From Mycolicibacter senuensis (lineage in GTDB: Bacteria > Actinomycetota > Actinomycetes > Mycobacteriales > Mycobacteriaceae), in the NCBI RefSeq assembly GCF_003284925.1, contig NZ_QMEX01000001.1, positions 1 to 64,000 on the forward strand: a stretch of DNA of 64,000 bases. Reading direction: 5' to 3'. The stretch's first letter is position 1, and each line of letters begins with the position of its first letter. The translations under genes were made by a program, and so were the position numbers. This document shows positions 15,812 to 24,499 of the stretch, piece after piece. Below the pieces are notes generated by a model, which saw only the letters and a list, made by a program, of their open reading frames with translations, made no database searches and was not told the origin of the DNA.

Positions 15812-17614
15812 GTGACGACAGCGCCCGACGACTCCCTCGCCGACGCTTTCCCATGCACCGGCAGCGCGCTGCCTCCAGGCGCTGTCGCCGCGTGGCTGGC
15901 CGAACACGTCGCCGACGGGCGTCGTGCCGGGCTGGCCGTGATCGGCAGCCACCGCAGCTTCGACAGCGACGCCACCGGGTTGGCGATCGCCACCGCCGCC
16001 GGTGAGGGTGGCTACATCGACGCCGCGGCGCTGACCACCGACGCCGACGCCGCGCTGAGCGCCTGGCTTGCCGACTCGACCAAGCCCAAGGCGCTACACG
16101 AGGCGAAGCTGGCCATGCACGCTCTGGCCGGGCGCGGATGGACGCTAAACGGTGTCACCTGCGACACCGCCCTGGCCGCCTACCTGGTTCGGCCCGGGCA
16201 ACGCAGCGTCAGCCTCGACGACCTCGCGGCGCACTACCTACCGGAGCAGCACCACGCGGCCACCACGATCGGACCGACAGACTTCGGCGGCCATGATGCA
16301 CCGGAAAGACACACCGCGCTGCGTCACGCACAGACCGTGCTGACTCTCGCCGGCGCCCTGGACGCCGAGCTGGCCCGCATCGACTCCGTGGCCCTGCTCG
16401 CCGACATCGAACTGCCGTTGCAGCGGGTACTGGCCGATTTGGAGCGCACCGGGATCGCCATCGACCTCGACCGGCTCGACGAGCTGCACGAACAGCTCTG
16501 CGCTGCCATCGATACAACCGAGCTCAACGCTTTCACCGCGATCGGTAACCGGCGAATCAATCTCGGCTCACCCAAGCAGCTGCAGGCCGTACTCTTCGAC
16601 CAGCTCCGCATGCCTAAGACCAAACGCACCAAGACCGGCTACACCACCGACGCCGACGCGCTGCAGACCCTGTTCGACAAGACCGGCCACCCGTTCCTAG
16701 ACCACCTGCTGACCCACCGCGACGTCACCCGGCTGAAGGTGACCGTCGACGGGCTGCTGAAATCCGTTGCCTCCGATGGCCGTATCCACACCACGCTGAA
16801 TCAGACCATCGCTGCGACTGGCAGGCTTTCTTCTACCGAACCCAACCTGCAGAACATCCCGATCCGCACCGATGCCGGCCGGCAGATCCGCGACGCCTTC
16901 GTGGTCGGTGCCGGCTACACGGAGCTGATGACCGTCGACTACAGCCAGATCGAGATGCGCATCATGGCGCACCTGTCGGGCGATGCGGGCCTGATCGAGG
17001 CGTTCAACACCGGCGAGGACCTGCACTCGTTCGTCGGGTCGCGCGCCTTCGGCGTGCCCATCGACGAGGTCACCCCGGATATGCGGCGCCGCGTCAAGGC
17101 GATGTCCTACGGCCTGGCCTACGGGTTGAGCGCCTACGGGCTGGCCTCCCAGCTCAAGATCTCCACCGAAGAGGCCAAAGAGCAGATGGACGCCTACTTC
17201 GAGCGATTCGGGCGGGTGCGCGACTACCTGCACGAGGTCGTCGAGCAGGCCCGCAAGGACGGCTACACCTCGACCGTGCTGGGCCGGCGGCGCTACCTGC
17301 CGGAGCTCGACAGCAGCAACCGCCAGGTCCGGGAATCCGCCGAACGCGCGGCACTCAACGCCCCGATCCAGGGCAGCGCCGCCGACATCATCAAGGTCGC
17401 GATGATCAACGTCGACCAGGCGTTGAAGGCCTCCGGGCTGCGGTCGCGGATGCTGCTGCAGGTGCACGACGAACTGCTCTTCGAGGTCGCCGACGGCGAA
17501 CGCGAACCGTTGGAGGCACTCGTGCGCGACAAGATGGGCAGCGCCCACGAGCTCAGCGTTCCCCTGGAGGTGGCGGTCGGTTACGGGCGCAGTTGGGACG
17601 CCGCCGCACACTAG
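15812..17614 (+). CDS. Family A DNA polymerase lacking 5' nuclease domain
   Basis: A 600-aa PolA-like polymerase. Motif A is VDYSQIEMR (Asp about 376), the O-helix is RRRVKAMSYGLAYG and motif C is QVHDELLFE (H552, D553). An N-terminal domain of the 3'-5' exonuclease fold is present but lacks the DxE metal ligands, as in mycobacterial PolA. The 5'-3' nuclease domain is absent entirely. The GTG start at 15812 has no strong ribosome site. It probably fills gaps or supports replicon DNA synthesis beside the chromosomal PolA. Confidence 0.9.
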   Translation: MTTAPDDSLADAFPCTGSALPPGAVAAWLAEHVADGRRAGLAVIGSHRSFDSDATGLAIATAAGEGGYIDAAALTTDADAALSAWLADSTKPKALHEAKLAMHALAGRGWTLNGVTCDTALAAYLVRPGQRSVSLDDLAAHYLPEQHHAATTIGPTDFGGHDAPERHTALRHAQTVLTLAGALDAELARIDSVALLADIELPLQRVLADLERTGIAIDLDRLDELHEQLCAAIDTTELNAFTAIGNRRINLGSPKQLQAVLFDQLRMPKTKRTKTGYTTDADALQTLFDKTGHPFLDHLLTHRDVTRLKVTVDGLLKSVASDGRIHTTLNQTIAATGRLSSTEPNLQNIPIRTDAGRQIRDAFVVGAGYTELMTVDYSQIEMRIMAHLSGDAGLIEAFNTGEDLHSFVGSRAFGVPIDEVTPDMRRRVKAMSYGLAYGLSAYGLASQLKISTEEAKEQMDAYFERFGRVRDYLHEVVEQARKDGYTSTVLGRRRYLPELDSSNRQVRESAERAALNAPIQGSAADIIKVAMINVDQALKASGLRSRMLLQVHDELLFEVADGEREPLEALVRDKMGSAHELSVPLEVAVGYGRSWDAAAH

Positions 17615-17632
17615 TTGCCGGCGGGCCCATTA

Positions 17633-17662
17633 GCCGCGCCCAGCCGTGCTGGCCGGCGCGGC
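17633..17662. terminator. Bidirectional terminator hairpin
   Basis: GCCGCGCC / GGCGCGGC outer stem with an inner CAGC-CGT-GCTG stem, between the convergent polymerase gene and the gene ending at 17681. Confidence 0.55.
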
Positions 17663-17680
17663 GTCAGGCTCGCCCACCCA

Positions 17681-17995
17681 CTAGGCGTTGATGACGAAGG
17701 TTCCCAGGCAATCGAGTGCCCGCTTGTCCGAGGGCAGCATGTCGAACGTGTGGTAGCCGTGGGCGTTTCGGGTGGCGGCGATGTCATCAAGCAGATCACT
17801 CTTGGACACCGCGGCCCCGCTGGCGAAAGCCGCCAGGACATGGCCGATGGACCCAGGTGATTGCCACCACGACGCGATGGTGACAGCGGTTTCCGGCTCG
17901 ACCTCACGGCCACCGCCGGCGAATACGCTCTCGACGTCGCGGCGGGCCTGATCTTCACTCACGTGAGAAGCCCGGACTCGAATTGTGTCGCTCAT
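17681..17995 (-). CDS. Hypothetical protein, 104 aa
   Basis: A protein of unknown family: a charged N-terminal helix (SEDQARRDVESVFAGG), a central Trp-rich segment (ASWWQSPGSIGHVLAAF) and a C-terminal HGYHTFDMLPSDKRALDCL. The ATG at 17995 follows TTGGGGGA. Same strand as, and about 100 bp from, the next small gene upstream. Confidence 0.65.
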   Translation of the reverse strand: MSDTIRVRASHVSEDQARRDVESVFAGGGREVEPETAVTIASWWQSPGSIGHVLAAFASGAAVSKSDLLDDIAATRNAHGYHTFDMLPSDKRALDCLGTFVINA

Positions 17996-18097
17996 GATCC
18001 CCCAAGAACTTGTCGTGGCTGTTGCGACCGGTTGCCTGATCGGAGTGGGCGCTGACCTCCGAGCGCGTCGGCGATAGTTTCGAAACGCCCGAGACCC

Positions 18098-18415
18098 CTA
18101 TGCGGGGTAGATGCACAGGGCGTAGGCGGCGTAGGGCTCGAGGAATACGCCCAGCTCCTCGGCTCGCTGCCTGATGCTGGTGTCGTAGGCCGCCTCGATG
18201 GCCCAGGAGTCGGGCCCACCTTCCAGCAGCACCGACGGCGTCGGCCGGCCAGGCCAGTCCCAGTCCATCACCAACTCAGGACCTAGCGCACGCCTGGCGG
18301 CCTCCGGACCGGTCGGGACCGGTACCCCCGGTTCGTCGCCCCACCCACGATCACCCAGCCATGCTGCGACCGCAGCCAGAACTGCCTCGGCTTGCCCCTT
18401 TCTCACTGCCCCCAT
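18098..18415 (-). CDS. Hypothetical protein, 105 aa
   Basis: An acidic, Trp-containing protein (AAWLGDRGWGDEPGVP; VMDWDWPGRPTPSV). The ATG at 18415 is preferred because of CTGGGGGA upstream; a TTG nine codons earlier is an alternative. Unknown family. Confidence 0.6.
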   Translation of the reverse strand: MGAVRKGQAEAVLAAVAAWLGDRGWGDEPGVPVPTGPEAARRALGPELVMDWDWPGRPTPSVLLEGGPDSWAIEAAYDTSIRQRAEELGVFLEPYAAYALCIYPA

Positions 18416-18442
18416 TGCTCCCCCAGTTTCGAACGCTCCCAA

Positions 18443-18691
18443 TCAATCGGTCAGCTGCGCCAGCCGGTCATCCTGGTCAGCTCGATCCAGTGTTGCTCGC
18501 CACGCCCGCCCATTTCGGTCTGCGACACGTCGAAGTCGGCACTACCGCAACCGCATCCACTGCCCTCCCGACAACCGACACACCGCCCACCAGTGGCGCG
18601 CCCGCGTTCACCTCAGCCGACCCGACGCCGCGACTACACAGCGCGACTACGCCCCCATGCGGGCTGGATGCTGCACGACACCCGATTTCCC
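18443..18691 (-). other. Gap with possible micro-ORF
   Basis: No convincing gene. One minus-strand frame ending about 18450 reads like coding sequence (ADFDVSQTEMGGRGEQHW, with CxC and CxxC pairs upstream) but lacks a start codon with a ribosome site before a GTG about 25 codons from its stop. It could be a gene remnant. Confidence 0.3.
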
Positions 18692-18952
18692 TCAGTGCCC
18701 GGGAAACAGGCGTGCGGCAGCCGCGTCCGCAACCGCCATCGCCGCGGCCAGACCCGCATCGCCATCCACCGACCCGTAGTCGAGCTTCCTGCCGCAGGAT
18801 CCATCGCTGACCTGCCACTGGTACTCGAGCGGCGCGTCTTCGTCGTCCCACTGTTCAAAGTCGACGTACACCCTGATTCGGTCCAAGCCTTCCAACTTGC
18901 GCACATACGATCGCCGAAATCCATAGCCCCCGTTCGGCTCCCACGTACCCAC
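18692..18952 (-). CDS. Hypothetical protein, 86 aa
   Basis: An acidic aromatic-rich protein (VYVDFEQWDDEDAPLEYQWQ) ending in an Ala-rich helix. GTG at 18952 follows AGGGGAGGT. Family unknown. Confidence 0.65.
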   Translation of the reverse strand: MGTWEPNGGYGFRRSYVRKLEGLDRIRVYVDFEQWDDEDAPLEYQWQVSDGSCGRKLDYGSVDGDAGLAAAMAVADAAAARLFPGH

Positions 18953-19388
18953 GAGACCTCCCCTTTTGTCGTCACTCCCCCTGGCGCACCGTGCGCCCGG
19001 ATGGTACGCACGGTGCCTGACACCCGCGGCCCGTGTTCTACGCGGTCCCGGACCGCCAGCTCGCTGGCCCTACTGCGTCGGGCCGCCGACCGGGACAACC
19101 GGCTCGCCGGTGTCGAGGTCATAGGCCCGCGTGATTGCTGACGGCGGAACAGCTTCGTTATCTGGGGTCAGATTCTGATGTTCACTGTTGTTCCCGCTGA
19201 GGCGAGTTGGCCTGGCTTGGCGTGATGGGTAACAGGCTGGGCTGCCGGTGTTTCCGGTTAGGGGTTGGTTGGTGCGGTCTGGCTGGCGCGATGGTTCGGG
19301 AGCCCGTCGCTTCGTCGCCGCCATCATGGCGGGCTGCCGTCGGTGACGGGTGCGGTGACTTGTTGGGGGTGGGTGCGGGTGTTGGTTC
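18953..19388. other. Non-coding gap, possible element border
   Basis: No supported gene. A short minus-strand frame near 19070-19140 (ITRAYDLDTGEPVVPVGG) looks coding but has no clear start. Between about 19160 and 19200 the sequence changes to a T/G-rich character that continues to the MmpL stop. This may be the edge of an inserted element; I cannot identify terminal repeats. Confidence 0.35.
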
Positions 19389-22300
19389 TTAATGGCGGGT
19401 GGCTAGTTGTGGTGGTGTGGAGTGGCTGGTGGTTGTTGGGCGGTGGGTGGCTCGTTGGGGCCACCAGCTGGCTTCGCGTAGGAGTGTGGCGATGGCGGGG
19501 ACAGTGAGGGTGCGCACGAGGAAGGTGTCGAGTAGGAGTCCGCAGCCGATGATGAGGCCGGCTTGGATCATGATGGCCACTGAGCCGACCATGAGGCCGA
19601 ACATGCTGGCGGCGAAGATGAGGCCGGCTGAGGTGATGACGGAGCCGGTGTTGGCGACGGTGCGCAGTACGCCGACGCGGATGTTGTGTCCTGATTCTTC
19701 GCGTAGTCGTGAGACGAGCAGCATGTTGTAGTCGGCGCCGACTGCGACCAGGATGATGAACGCGAGTAGTGGTACTGGCCAGGCGATTTCGTGTCCGAGT
19801 CCCCATTGGAAGATGAGGACGCCGATGCCCAGTGAGGCCAGGTAGTTGAGCACGACGGTGCCGAGCAGGTAGAGCGGGGCGAGCAGGGCGCGCAGTAGTA
19901 GGACGAGGATGAGTCCGACGATGAGCAGTGTGGCGAGGGCGAGTTGGGTGAAGTCGGCTCGCAGCAGTCGTTGGATGTCGGAGTTGACGGCGGGGAACCC
20001 GGCAACGGAGACGGTGGCTTGGTGCAGTGAGGTGTTGGGGCGTGCGGCGTTGGCGACGTCGGTGATTTCGTGTGCGAGGCGGGTTGCTTCGGCGCTGTAG
20101 GGGTCGTGGCTGGTTTCGATGGCAAAGCGTGCTGTTTTTCCGTCTGGGGAGAGGAATTGTTTTGCCATATCGGTGAATTGGCGGTTTTGGAAGGTGTTGG
20201 CGGGCAGGTAGAAGCCGCTGGAGGAGTCCGAGTTGGCGGTGGCGCGGGCGGCGTTTTGGAGTTGGGTGGCGATCTGGCTCATCCCGGACAGCATTTCGAT
20301 GTTGCTGTCGGCCAGTGCGTGGACGCCGGTGGCCAGTGCTTGGGCGCCTGAGGCGAGTTGGCTGATGCCGTCTTGGAGGCGTCGGATGTTGCCGGCGAGG
20401 TCGGCGGGGTCTCCGAGGGTTGCGAAGGCTTTGTCGAGGGAGGTGACCGCGGTGTGGACGGTGGCCAGGGTTCCGGCGACGGTGGCGTTGGTGTCGGGGT
20501 TGTAGCGATCGCCGAGTTCGGCGATCTGGGTGAACAATCCGCTGTCGCGCAAGCTCACCAGTGTCTGGACTTGGTCGCGGATCTGGGCGCATTGGGGTGT
20601 GGTGGCACACCACGGGGAGGTGTTGAGGGCGCCGGTGAGGGGGTCGAGGACGGCGATGGCGTGTTGGGCTTGTTCGGCCAGGGGTCGCAGCCCGGGACCG
20701 GATTGGATGGCGCGGTCGACGGCGGGGGCGGTGGCCGAAAGTTGTTGCAGCAGGGGCCGGAACTGTTGAATCTGGGTGCCGGCGGACTGGGCTTGGGTGA
20801 GTGTCGCGGTGAGGGGGGTCAGGGCGGTGCGCAGGGTGGTGTCGAGTTGGGCCAGGCCGCCGGCGAGTTGGTCGGCGCCGGCGGTGAGCTTGGTGAGGTC
20901 GTCTTTTCTGGCGTTGCCGTCGGCGACGGCGCCGGCCATCTTGTCGCCGATCTGGCCGTTCTGCCAGGAGAGTTGGGCTTGTTCGAGGCGGGCTCCGGTG
21001 GGGCGGGTGACGCCGGACACTGTGGTGACGCCGGGGATCTGGGAGACGCGGGAGGCCATTTCGTCGAGGTCGGCGAGCCCTTTTGCGGTGCGCATGTCGG
21101 TGGGGTTTTCCACGACGAGGAATTCGGTGATGACGATGTCTTTGGGGAAGTGGCGGTCGAGGAGTTGGTAGCCCTGGTTGCTGGCGGTGGTGGCGGGCTG
21201 GCCTTTGCGGTCGTCGTAGCTGATCTTCATCGTGGTGGTGGCCGCGGCCAGGGTCAGCAGGATGACCAGGCTGGCGATCAGCAGGGGCACGGGTCGGCGG
21301 ACCACCGCGACCGCGACGCGGTTCCAGTAGCGGCGGGTGCGGTCGGGTTTGGGGTCGCCGATGCCGCGTCGGGCGGCCAGCGCCAGCACCGGTGGCAGCT
21401 GCGTTACGGTGGCCAGGAATCCGAACATGACGGCCACCGCGCAGGCCGGGCCGAGGGCGGCGAACACGCTCAGTTGAGCGAACACCATGGCCAGGAAGGC
21501 GAAGGCGACGGTGGCCGCCGAGGCCAGGATGACCCGGCCGATGCTGGCGGTGGCGTGCACGATGGCCTGTTCGGGCGGCACCTGTGCGCGGCGCTGTTCG
21601 TGGTAGCGGCTGATCAGAAACACCGTGTAGTCGGTGCCGGCTCCCAGCAGGATCGCGGTCATGAACGCCACGGTGAATTGCGAGACCGGCATTCCCAGCT
21701 GGCCCAGGGCCGAGAGCACACCGCGCCCGACGACCAGGCTCACCGCGATCACCAGCAGTGGCAGCAGCGCGGTGAACACCGAGCGGTACACGATGAGCAG
21801 GATCACCGCGATCAGGCCGGCGGTGGCGATCGAAATCAGCACCAGGTCGTGTTCGGCGGCCGCGATCTGGTCGCTGAACGTGGCGGGCGGGCCGGTGACG
21901 TACGCGGTGGTTGACGTGCCGGCGAACACGTCGGCGGCGATGTCGCGCACCGCTTGCACGGATTCGGCGGCGGCGGGATCGCCCAGGGTGCCGGCCACCC
22001 CGACCGGCAGAAACCAGGCCTTGCGGTCGGTGCTGACCGCCTGCGTCGCGGTGATCGGGTCGGCCAGCAGGTCCTGAACCAGCAAGACGTGGGCGGTGTC
22101 GCCGCGTAGCCGCGCCACCAGGTCCTCGTAGCGCTCCCGCGTCGCGGGGGTCAGCCCGGCGGGGTCTTCCATCGCGACGAACACCATGGTCTTGGAACCT
22201 TGTTCGCCGAACGCCGCGCTCATCCGGTCCACTGTCTGAAACGACGGCACATCATGGGGGAGCAGCTCCGCCGATTGCTGGCGCACCACGGTTTCCAATT

Positions 22301-22496
22301 GGGGAAACAGCAGTGCCAGCATCACCGCGACGCCGAGCCAGGCTCCGATCACCAGCGTCTTGTGCCTCACCGTGAACCTCGCCAGCGCCGCCAGCCGCGC
22401 GCTGTACTCGCTGGAATCCGCCGGTTCGGCCGCACGGCGGTATCGCCGCCGAGCATTCATCGCGGTGCCCGAACCATCCGGATCGCTGTCGGTCAC
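19389..22496 (-). CDS. MmpL/RND-family membrane transporter
   Basis: About 1035 aa. It has the duplicated MMPL layout: an N-terminal TM helix (TLVIGAWLGVAVMLALLF), a large extracytoplasmic domain, then a TM bundle with GAGTDYTVFLISRY. The half repeats with a second bundle carrying GADYNMLLVSR. Family members move lipids, siderophores or drugs across the mycobacterial inner membrane by proton motive force. The start at 22496 is chosen over a GTG 12 nt upstream because GGAGGG precedes it by about 5 nt. It is next to TetR regulators and a 26-bp operator-like motif. Substrate unknown. Confidence 0.88.
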   Translation of the reverse strand: MTDSDPDGSGTAMNARRRYRRAAEPADSSEYSARLAALARFTVRHKTLVIGAWLGVAVMLALLFPQLETVVRQQSAELLPHDVPSFQTVDRMSAAFGEQGSKTMVFVAMEDPAGLTPATRERYEDLVARLRGDTAHVLLVQDLLADPITATQAVSTDRKAWFLPVGVAGTLGDPAAAESVQAVRDIAADVFAGTSTTAYVTGPPATFSDQIAAAEHDLVLISIATAGLIAVILLIVYRSVFTALLPLLVIAVSLVVGRGVLSALGQLGMPVSQFTVAFMTAILLGAGTDYTVFLISRYHEQRRAQVPPEQAIVHATASIGRVILASAATVAFAFLAMVFAQLSVFAALGPACAVAVMFGFLATVTQLPPVLALAARRGIGDPKPDRTRRYWNRVAVAVVRRPVPLLIASLVILLTLAAATTTMKISYDDRKGQPATTASNQGYQLLDRHFPKDIVITEFLVVENPTDMRTAKGLADLDEMASRVSQIPGVTTVSGVTRPTGARLEQAQLSWQNGQIGDKMAGAVADGNARKDDLTKLTAGADQLAGGLAQLDTTLRTALTPLTATLTQAQSAGTQIQQFRPLLQQLSATAPAVDRAIQSGPGLRPLAEQAQHAIAVLDPLTGALNTSPWCATTPQCAQIRDQVQTLVSLRDSGLFTQIAELGDRYNPDTNATVAGTLATVHTAVTSLDKAFATLGDPADLAGNIRRLQDGISQLASGAQALATGVHALADSNIEMLSGMSQIATQLQNAARATANSDSSSGFYLPANTFQNRQFTDMAKQFLSPDGKTARFAIETSHDPYSAEATRLAHEITDVANAARPNTSLHQATVSVAGFPAVNSDIQRLLRADFTQLALATLLIVGLILVLLLRALLAPLYLLGTVVLNYLASLGIGVLIFQWGLGHEIAWPVPLLAFIILVAVGADYNMLLVSRLREESGHNIRVGVLRTVANTGSVITSAGLIFAASMFGLMVGSVAIMIQAGLIIGCGLLLDTFLVRTLTVPAIATLLREASWWPQRATHRPTTTSHSTPPQLATRH

Positions 22497-22526
22497 TACA
22501 CCCTCCACCCAAGAAAAGGAACTATC

Positions 22527-22552
22527 AGTATCGCTACGCTACTAGCAGTACC
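22527..22552. promoter_or_regulatory. Operator-like motif, site A
   Basis: AGTATCGCTACGCTACTAGC followed by AGTACC, about 31 bp upstream of the MmpL start. It matches sites B (23111) and C (24411) over 26 bp. Likely a TetR binding site. Confidence 0.6.
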
Positions 22553-23063
22553 ACCGTGGTTCGCGCTGCGCGTCCGCCTGGGCCGCGCTGCGCGTCCGCC
22601 GGGGCCGCGCGGCGCGTATGGGGGCCGCTAGTGACCTGCGCCGACGCCGGCGTCGGTGTCGTCGGCGTCGGGGGATGTCGTGGCGGACCACCCGGACCCG
22701 GCCACGCGGCAGGCAGGCCATGTATCCGTGGCGTTTGCCGTAGAGCTCCCAGGCGGTGGCGTGCGCGTCGGCCTCGACATCGATGCGGTGCCCGCGGGAA
22801 AAACCCAGGTGCAACGCGCCGTCATCGCCGTATCGGGCGTGCGTGCACACCGCGCCGGCCAGGTCGAGCAGCGGGCGTTCGTGCACCGCGACCCGGTTGG
22901 GGTCGATGAGCACTTGTTCGGCCGGAAAGTCCCCGACGGGCGGCAGCGTCAGCCGCAGGGGACGCGAAATCACCAGCTCGCTGTAGCCATCGAGGTCCAA
23001 CACCAACCCGTCGCGCAGCGACACGCGTTGCACGACGCAGTCTTCGATCCATTGGGTGAACAT
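22542..23063 (-). CDS. DUF6188-like protein
   Basis: A 173-aa protein. The first 115 residues match the style of the mycobacterial DUF6188 family (RDGLVLDLDGYSELVISRPL; GYMACLPRGRVRVV). The last 55 residues are an Arg-rich low-complexity tail encoded by a GC-rich tandem repeat and running into operator A, so the tail may be recent read-through. The ATG has GAAGGAGG 4 nt upstream. Located between mmpL and tetR, same strand. Function unknown. Confidence 0.65.
   Translation of the reverse strand: MFTQWIEDCVVQRVSLRDGLVLDLDGYSELVISRPLRLTLPPVGDFPAEQVLIDPNRVAVHERPLLDLAGAVCTHARYGDDGALHLGFSRGHRIDVEADAHATAWELYGKRHGYMACLPRGRVRVVRHDIPRRRRHRRRRRRRSLAAPIRAARPRRTRSAAQADAQREPRWYC
22561..22622. repeat. 22-bp GC-rich tandem repeat, about 2.5 copies
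   Basis: The unit GCGCTGCGCGTCCGCC plus a GGGGCC-like end is repeated head to tail inside the 3' end of the DUF6188-like gene. It gives that protein its Arg/Ala-rich tail. Confidence 0.55.
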
Positions 23064-23110
23064 GGCGCCTCCTTCGACACGTCTTTGGGTCGCATCTGAA
23101 GGGTACGGTA

Positions 23111-23136
23111 AGTATCGCTGCGATACTATTAGTATC
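23111..23136. promoter_or_regulatory. Operator-like motif, site B (palindromic)
   Basis: AGTATCGCTGCGATACT is a near-perfect 17-bp palindrome, followed by ATTAGTATC. It lies between the TetR stop at 23138 and the DUF6188-like start at 23063, so it probably controls DUF6188-like/mmpL transcription. Confidence 0.65.
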
Positions 23137-23137
23137 G

Positions 23138-23827
23138 TTAACTGTTGGGGGTGAGGGAGGCCAGGCGATCCACGATGCGCCGGCTGGCCCGATCGATGCG
23201 GTCACGGGTCTGGGCCGCCGAGGCCCGCCGGCCGATGAAGGCGGTCAGGTTCGCCAGCCAGATGTCGGCGAGGAGCTCGGCGACCGGCTGATCGAGCGGC
23301 CCGGGCGTGTCGCCGCCCAGGGTGTGGGCGAGCAGGCGCTCGATGACCGCGGAGGCCTCGTCGAGGGCGGCGGCCGCGGTGCTGTCGGCAGCGACGAATG
23401 CCCGTGTCATGGCCTCGGTGAGAGGGATGTCGCGCTGCCAGCGGTCGTGCAGATACCCGGTCAGCCGATCCAGGCGCTGCTGAGGTGTCGTGCCGGTGGC
23501 GGCCCAGTCCTGGGCGGCCTGCAGCCGCCCGAATTCTCGGGCCAGCGCCGAGACCAGCAGGTGGGTCTTGGACGGGAAGTAGCGGTAGAGCGTGCCGACC
23601 GCGATACCGGCCCGCTCGGCTACCGTGCGCATCCGCACCGCCTCATACCCGCCCGCGGCGGCCACCGCCAGCGCCGCATCCAGAATCGCCTCTCGGTGAC
23701 GCGTCGGCGTGCGCGGACGCGGCGACGCGGTCGGGTGTGGCGGCGCGGTCGGGTGTGGTGCCACCGGCGGCGACTCCGACGGGGATTGTTGGCTTTTGGG
23801 TTGGGCGCCGGTGTCGGTCGCGGTCAC
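23138..23827 (-). CDS. TetR-family transcriptional regulator
   Basis: A 229-aa protein. A Pro-rich N-terminal tail (1-40) precedes a TetR HTH (VAERAGIAVGTLYRYFPSK, about 69-87) of the KstR-like type, then a helical ligand-binding domain. GTG at 23827 overlaps the thioesterase stop (GTGA), so the two genes are coupled. It likely represses the mmpL cassette through sites A-C; the ligand is unknown but could be a lipid or CoA ester given the thioesterase partner. Confidence 0.85.
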   Translation of the reverse strand: MTATDTGAQPKSQQSPSESPPVAPHPTAPPHPTASPRPRTPTRHREAILDAALAVAAAGGYEAVRMRTVAERAGIAVGTLYRYFPSKTHLLVSALAREFGRLQAAQDWAATGTTPQQRLDRLTGYLHDRWQRDIPLTEAMTRAFVAADSTAAAALDEASAVIERLLAHTLGGDTPGPLDQPVAELLADIWLANLTAFIGRRASAAQTRDRIDRASRRIVDRLASLTPNS

Positions 23828-24390
23828 GGTGCCGGGTCGTGCGGATCGGCGTGGGCCCGGTTGGTGCGGGTGAACCGTTCCAGCACGCCATCGAAGGCCG
23901 CCAGATCACCGTGGGCGGCGAAGTGCTCGGTGCTCACCACGACGAACACCGCGCTCGCGGTGAACCGGGTGACGCCGTCGGTGCCGGTGCCTGTCGCGCG
24001 GACATGCAGGGCGCGGCCGTTGCGCTCGGTGATGTGCGCGGTGATCCGGTGCGGTTGGTGCAGTGGCACCGGCAGCAGATACTCGACGGTCAGACTGCGC
24101 GTCACCGCCGGGGTGCCGGCGATCCACAACGTGAAGCCCAGCACGTCATCGCAGGCGGCCGCCACCGCGCCGCCGTGCGCCAATCCCGGCGCCCCGATGT
24201 GGCGTTCGTCGAAGGTCGCATCGGCATACACCTGCTCGCCGCAGCGGTACACCACCAGCTGCAGGCCGTGGGGGTTGTCCGGGCCGCAGCCCATACAGTG
24301 CGGGGTGTGGGCGGGCAACCGTTCCGCGGGTGACCCCACCCCACGGTCACCGTCGGGTACCTCATCCCGACACGGCACGTGTTCGGACAC
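23824..24390 (-). CDS. PaaI-type hotdog thioesterase
   Basis: A 188-aa hotdog-fold protein, expected to hydrolyse acyl-CoA thioesters. The conserved loop GLAHGGAVAAACDDVLG (69-85) holds the HGG and acidic residues typical of the family. An upstream HCMGCGPDNPHGL segment is also characteristic. GTG start. It is cotranscribed with tetR and divergent from the second tetR across site C. Confidence 0.82.
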   Translation of the reverse strand: MSEHVPCRDEVPDGDRGVGSPAERLPAHTPHCMGCGPDNPHGLQLVVYRCGEQVYADATFDERHIGAPGLAHGGAVAAACDDVLGFTLWIAGTPAVTRSLTVEYLLPVPLHQPHRITAHITERNGRALHVRATGTGTDGVTRFTASAVFVVVSTEHFAAHGDLAAFDGVLERFTRTNRAHADPHDPAP

Positions 24391-24410
24391 CCGATACCTC
24401 CAGTACGACC

Positions 24411-24436
24411 AGTTTCGCTACGCTACTGTTGGTACC
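24411..24436. promoter_or_regulatory. Operator-like motif, site C
   Basis: AGTTTCGCTACGCTACTGTT followed by GGTACC, in the divergent promoter region between the thioesterase and the second tetR. Shares 26-bp similarity with sites A and B. Confidence 0.6.
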
Positions 24437-24499
24437 ATAAGTGTCGGGCGGGCGGGAACCGTTGGCCATAAAAGGGGGGAAGCGGCGAGGAGAGTGAGT

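Noticed and set aside
20358..21914. Long plus-strand open frame (518 codons) across the MmpL gene
   Set aside because: Extreme Gly/Asp/Val composition typical of the antisense of a GC-rich gene; the minus strand encodes a full MmpL with all motifs.
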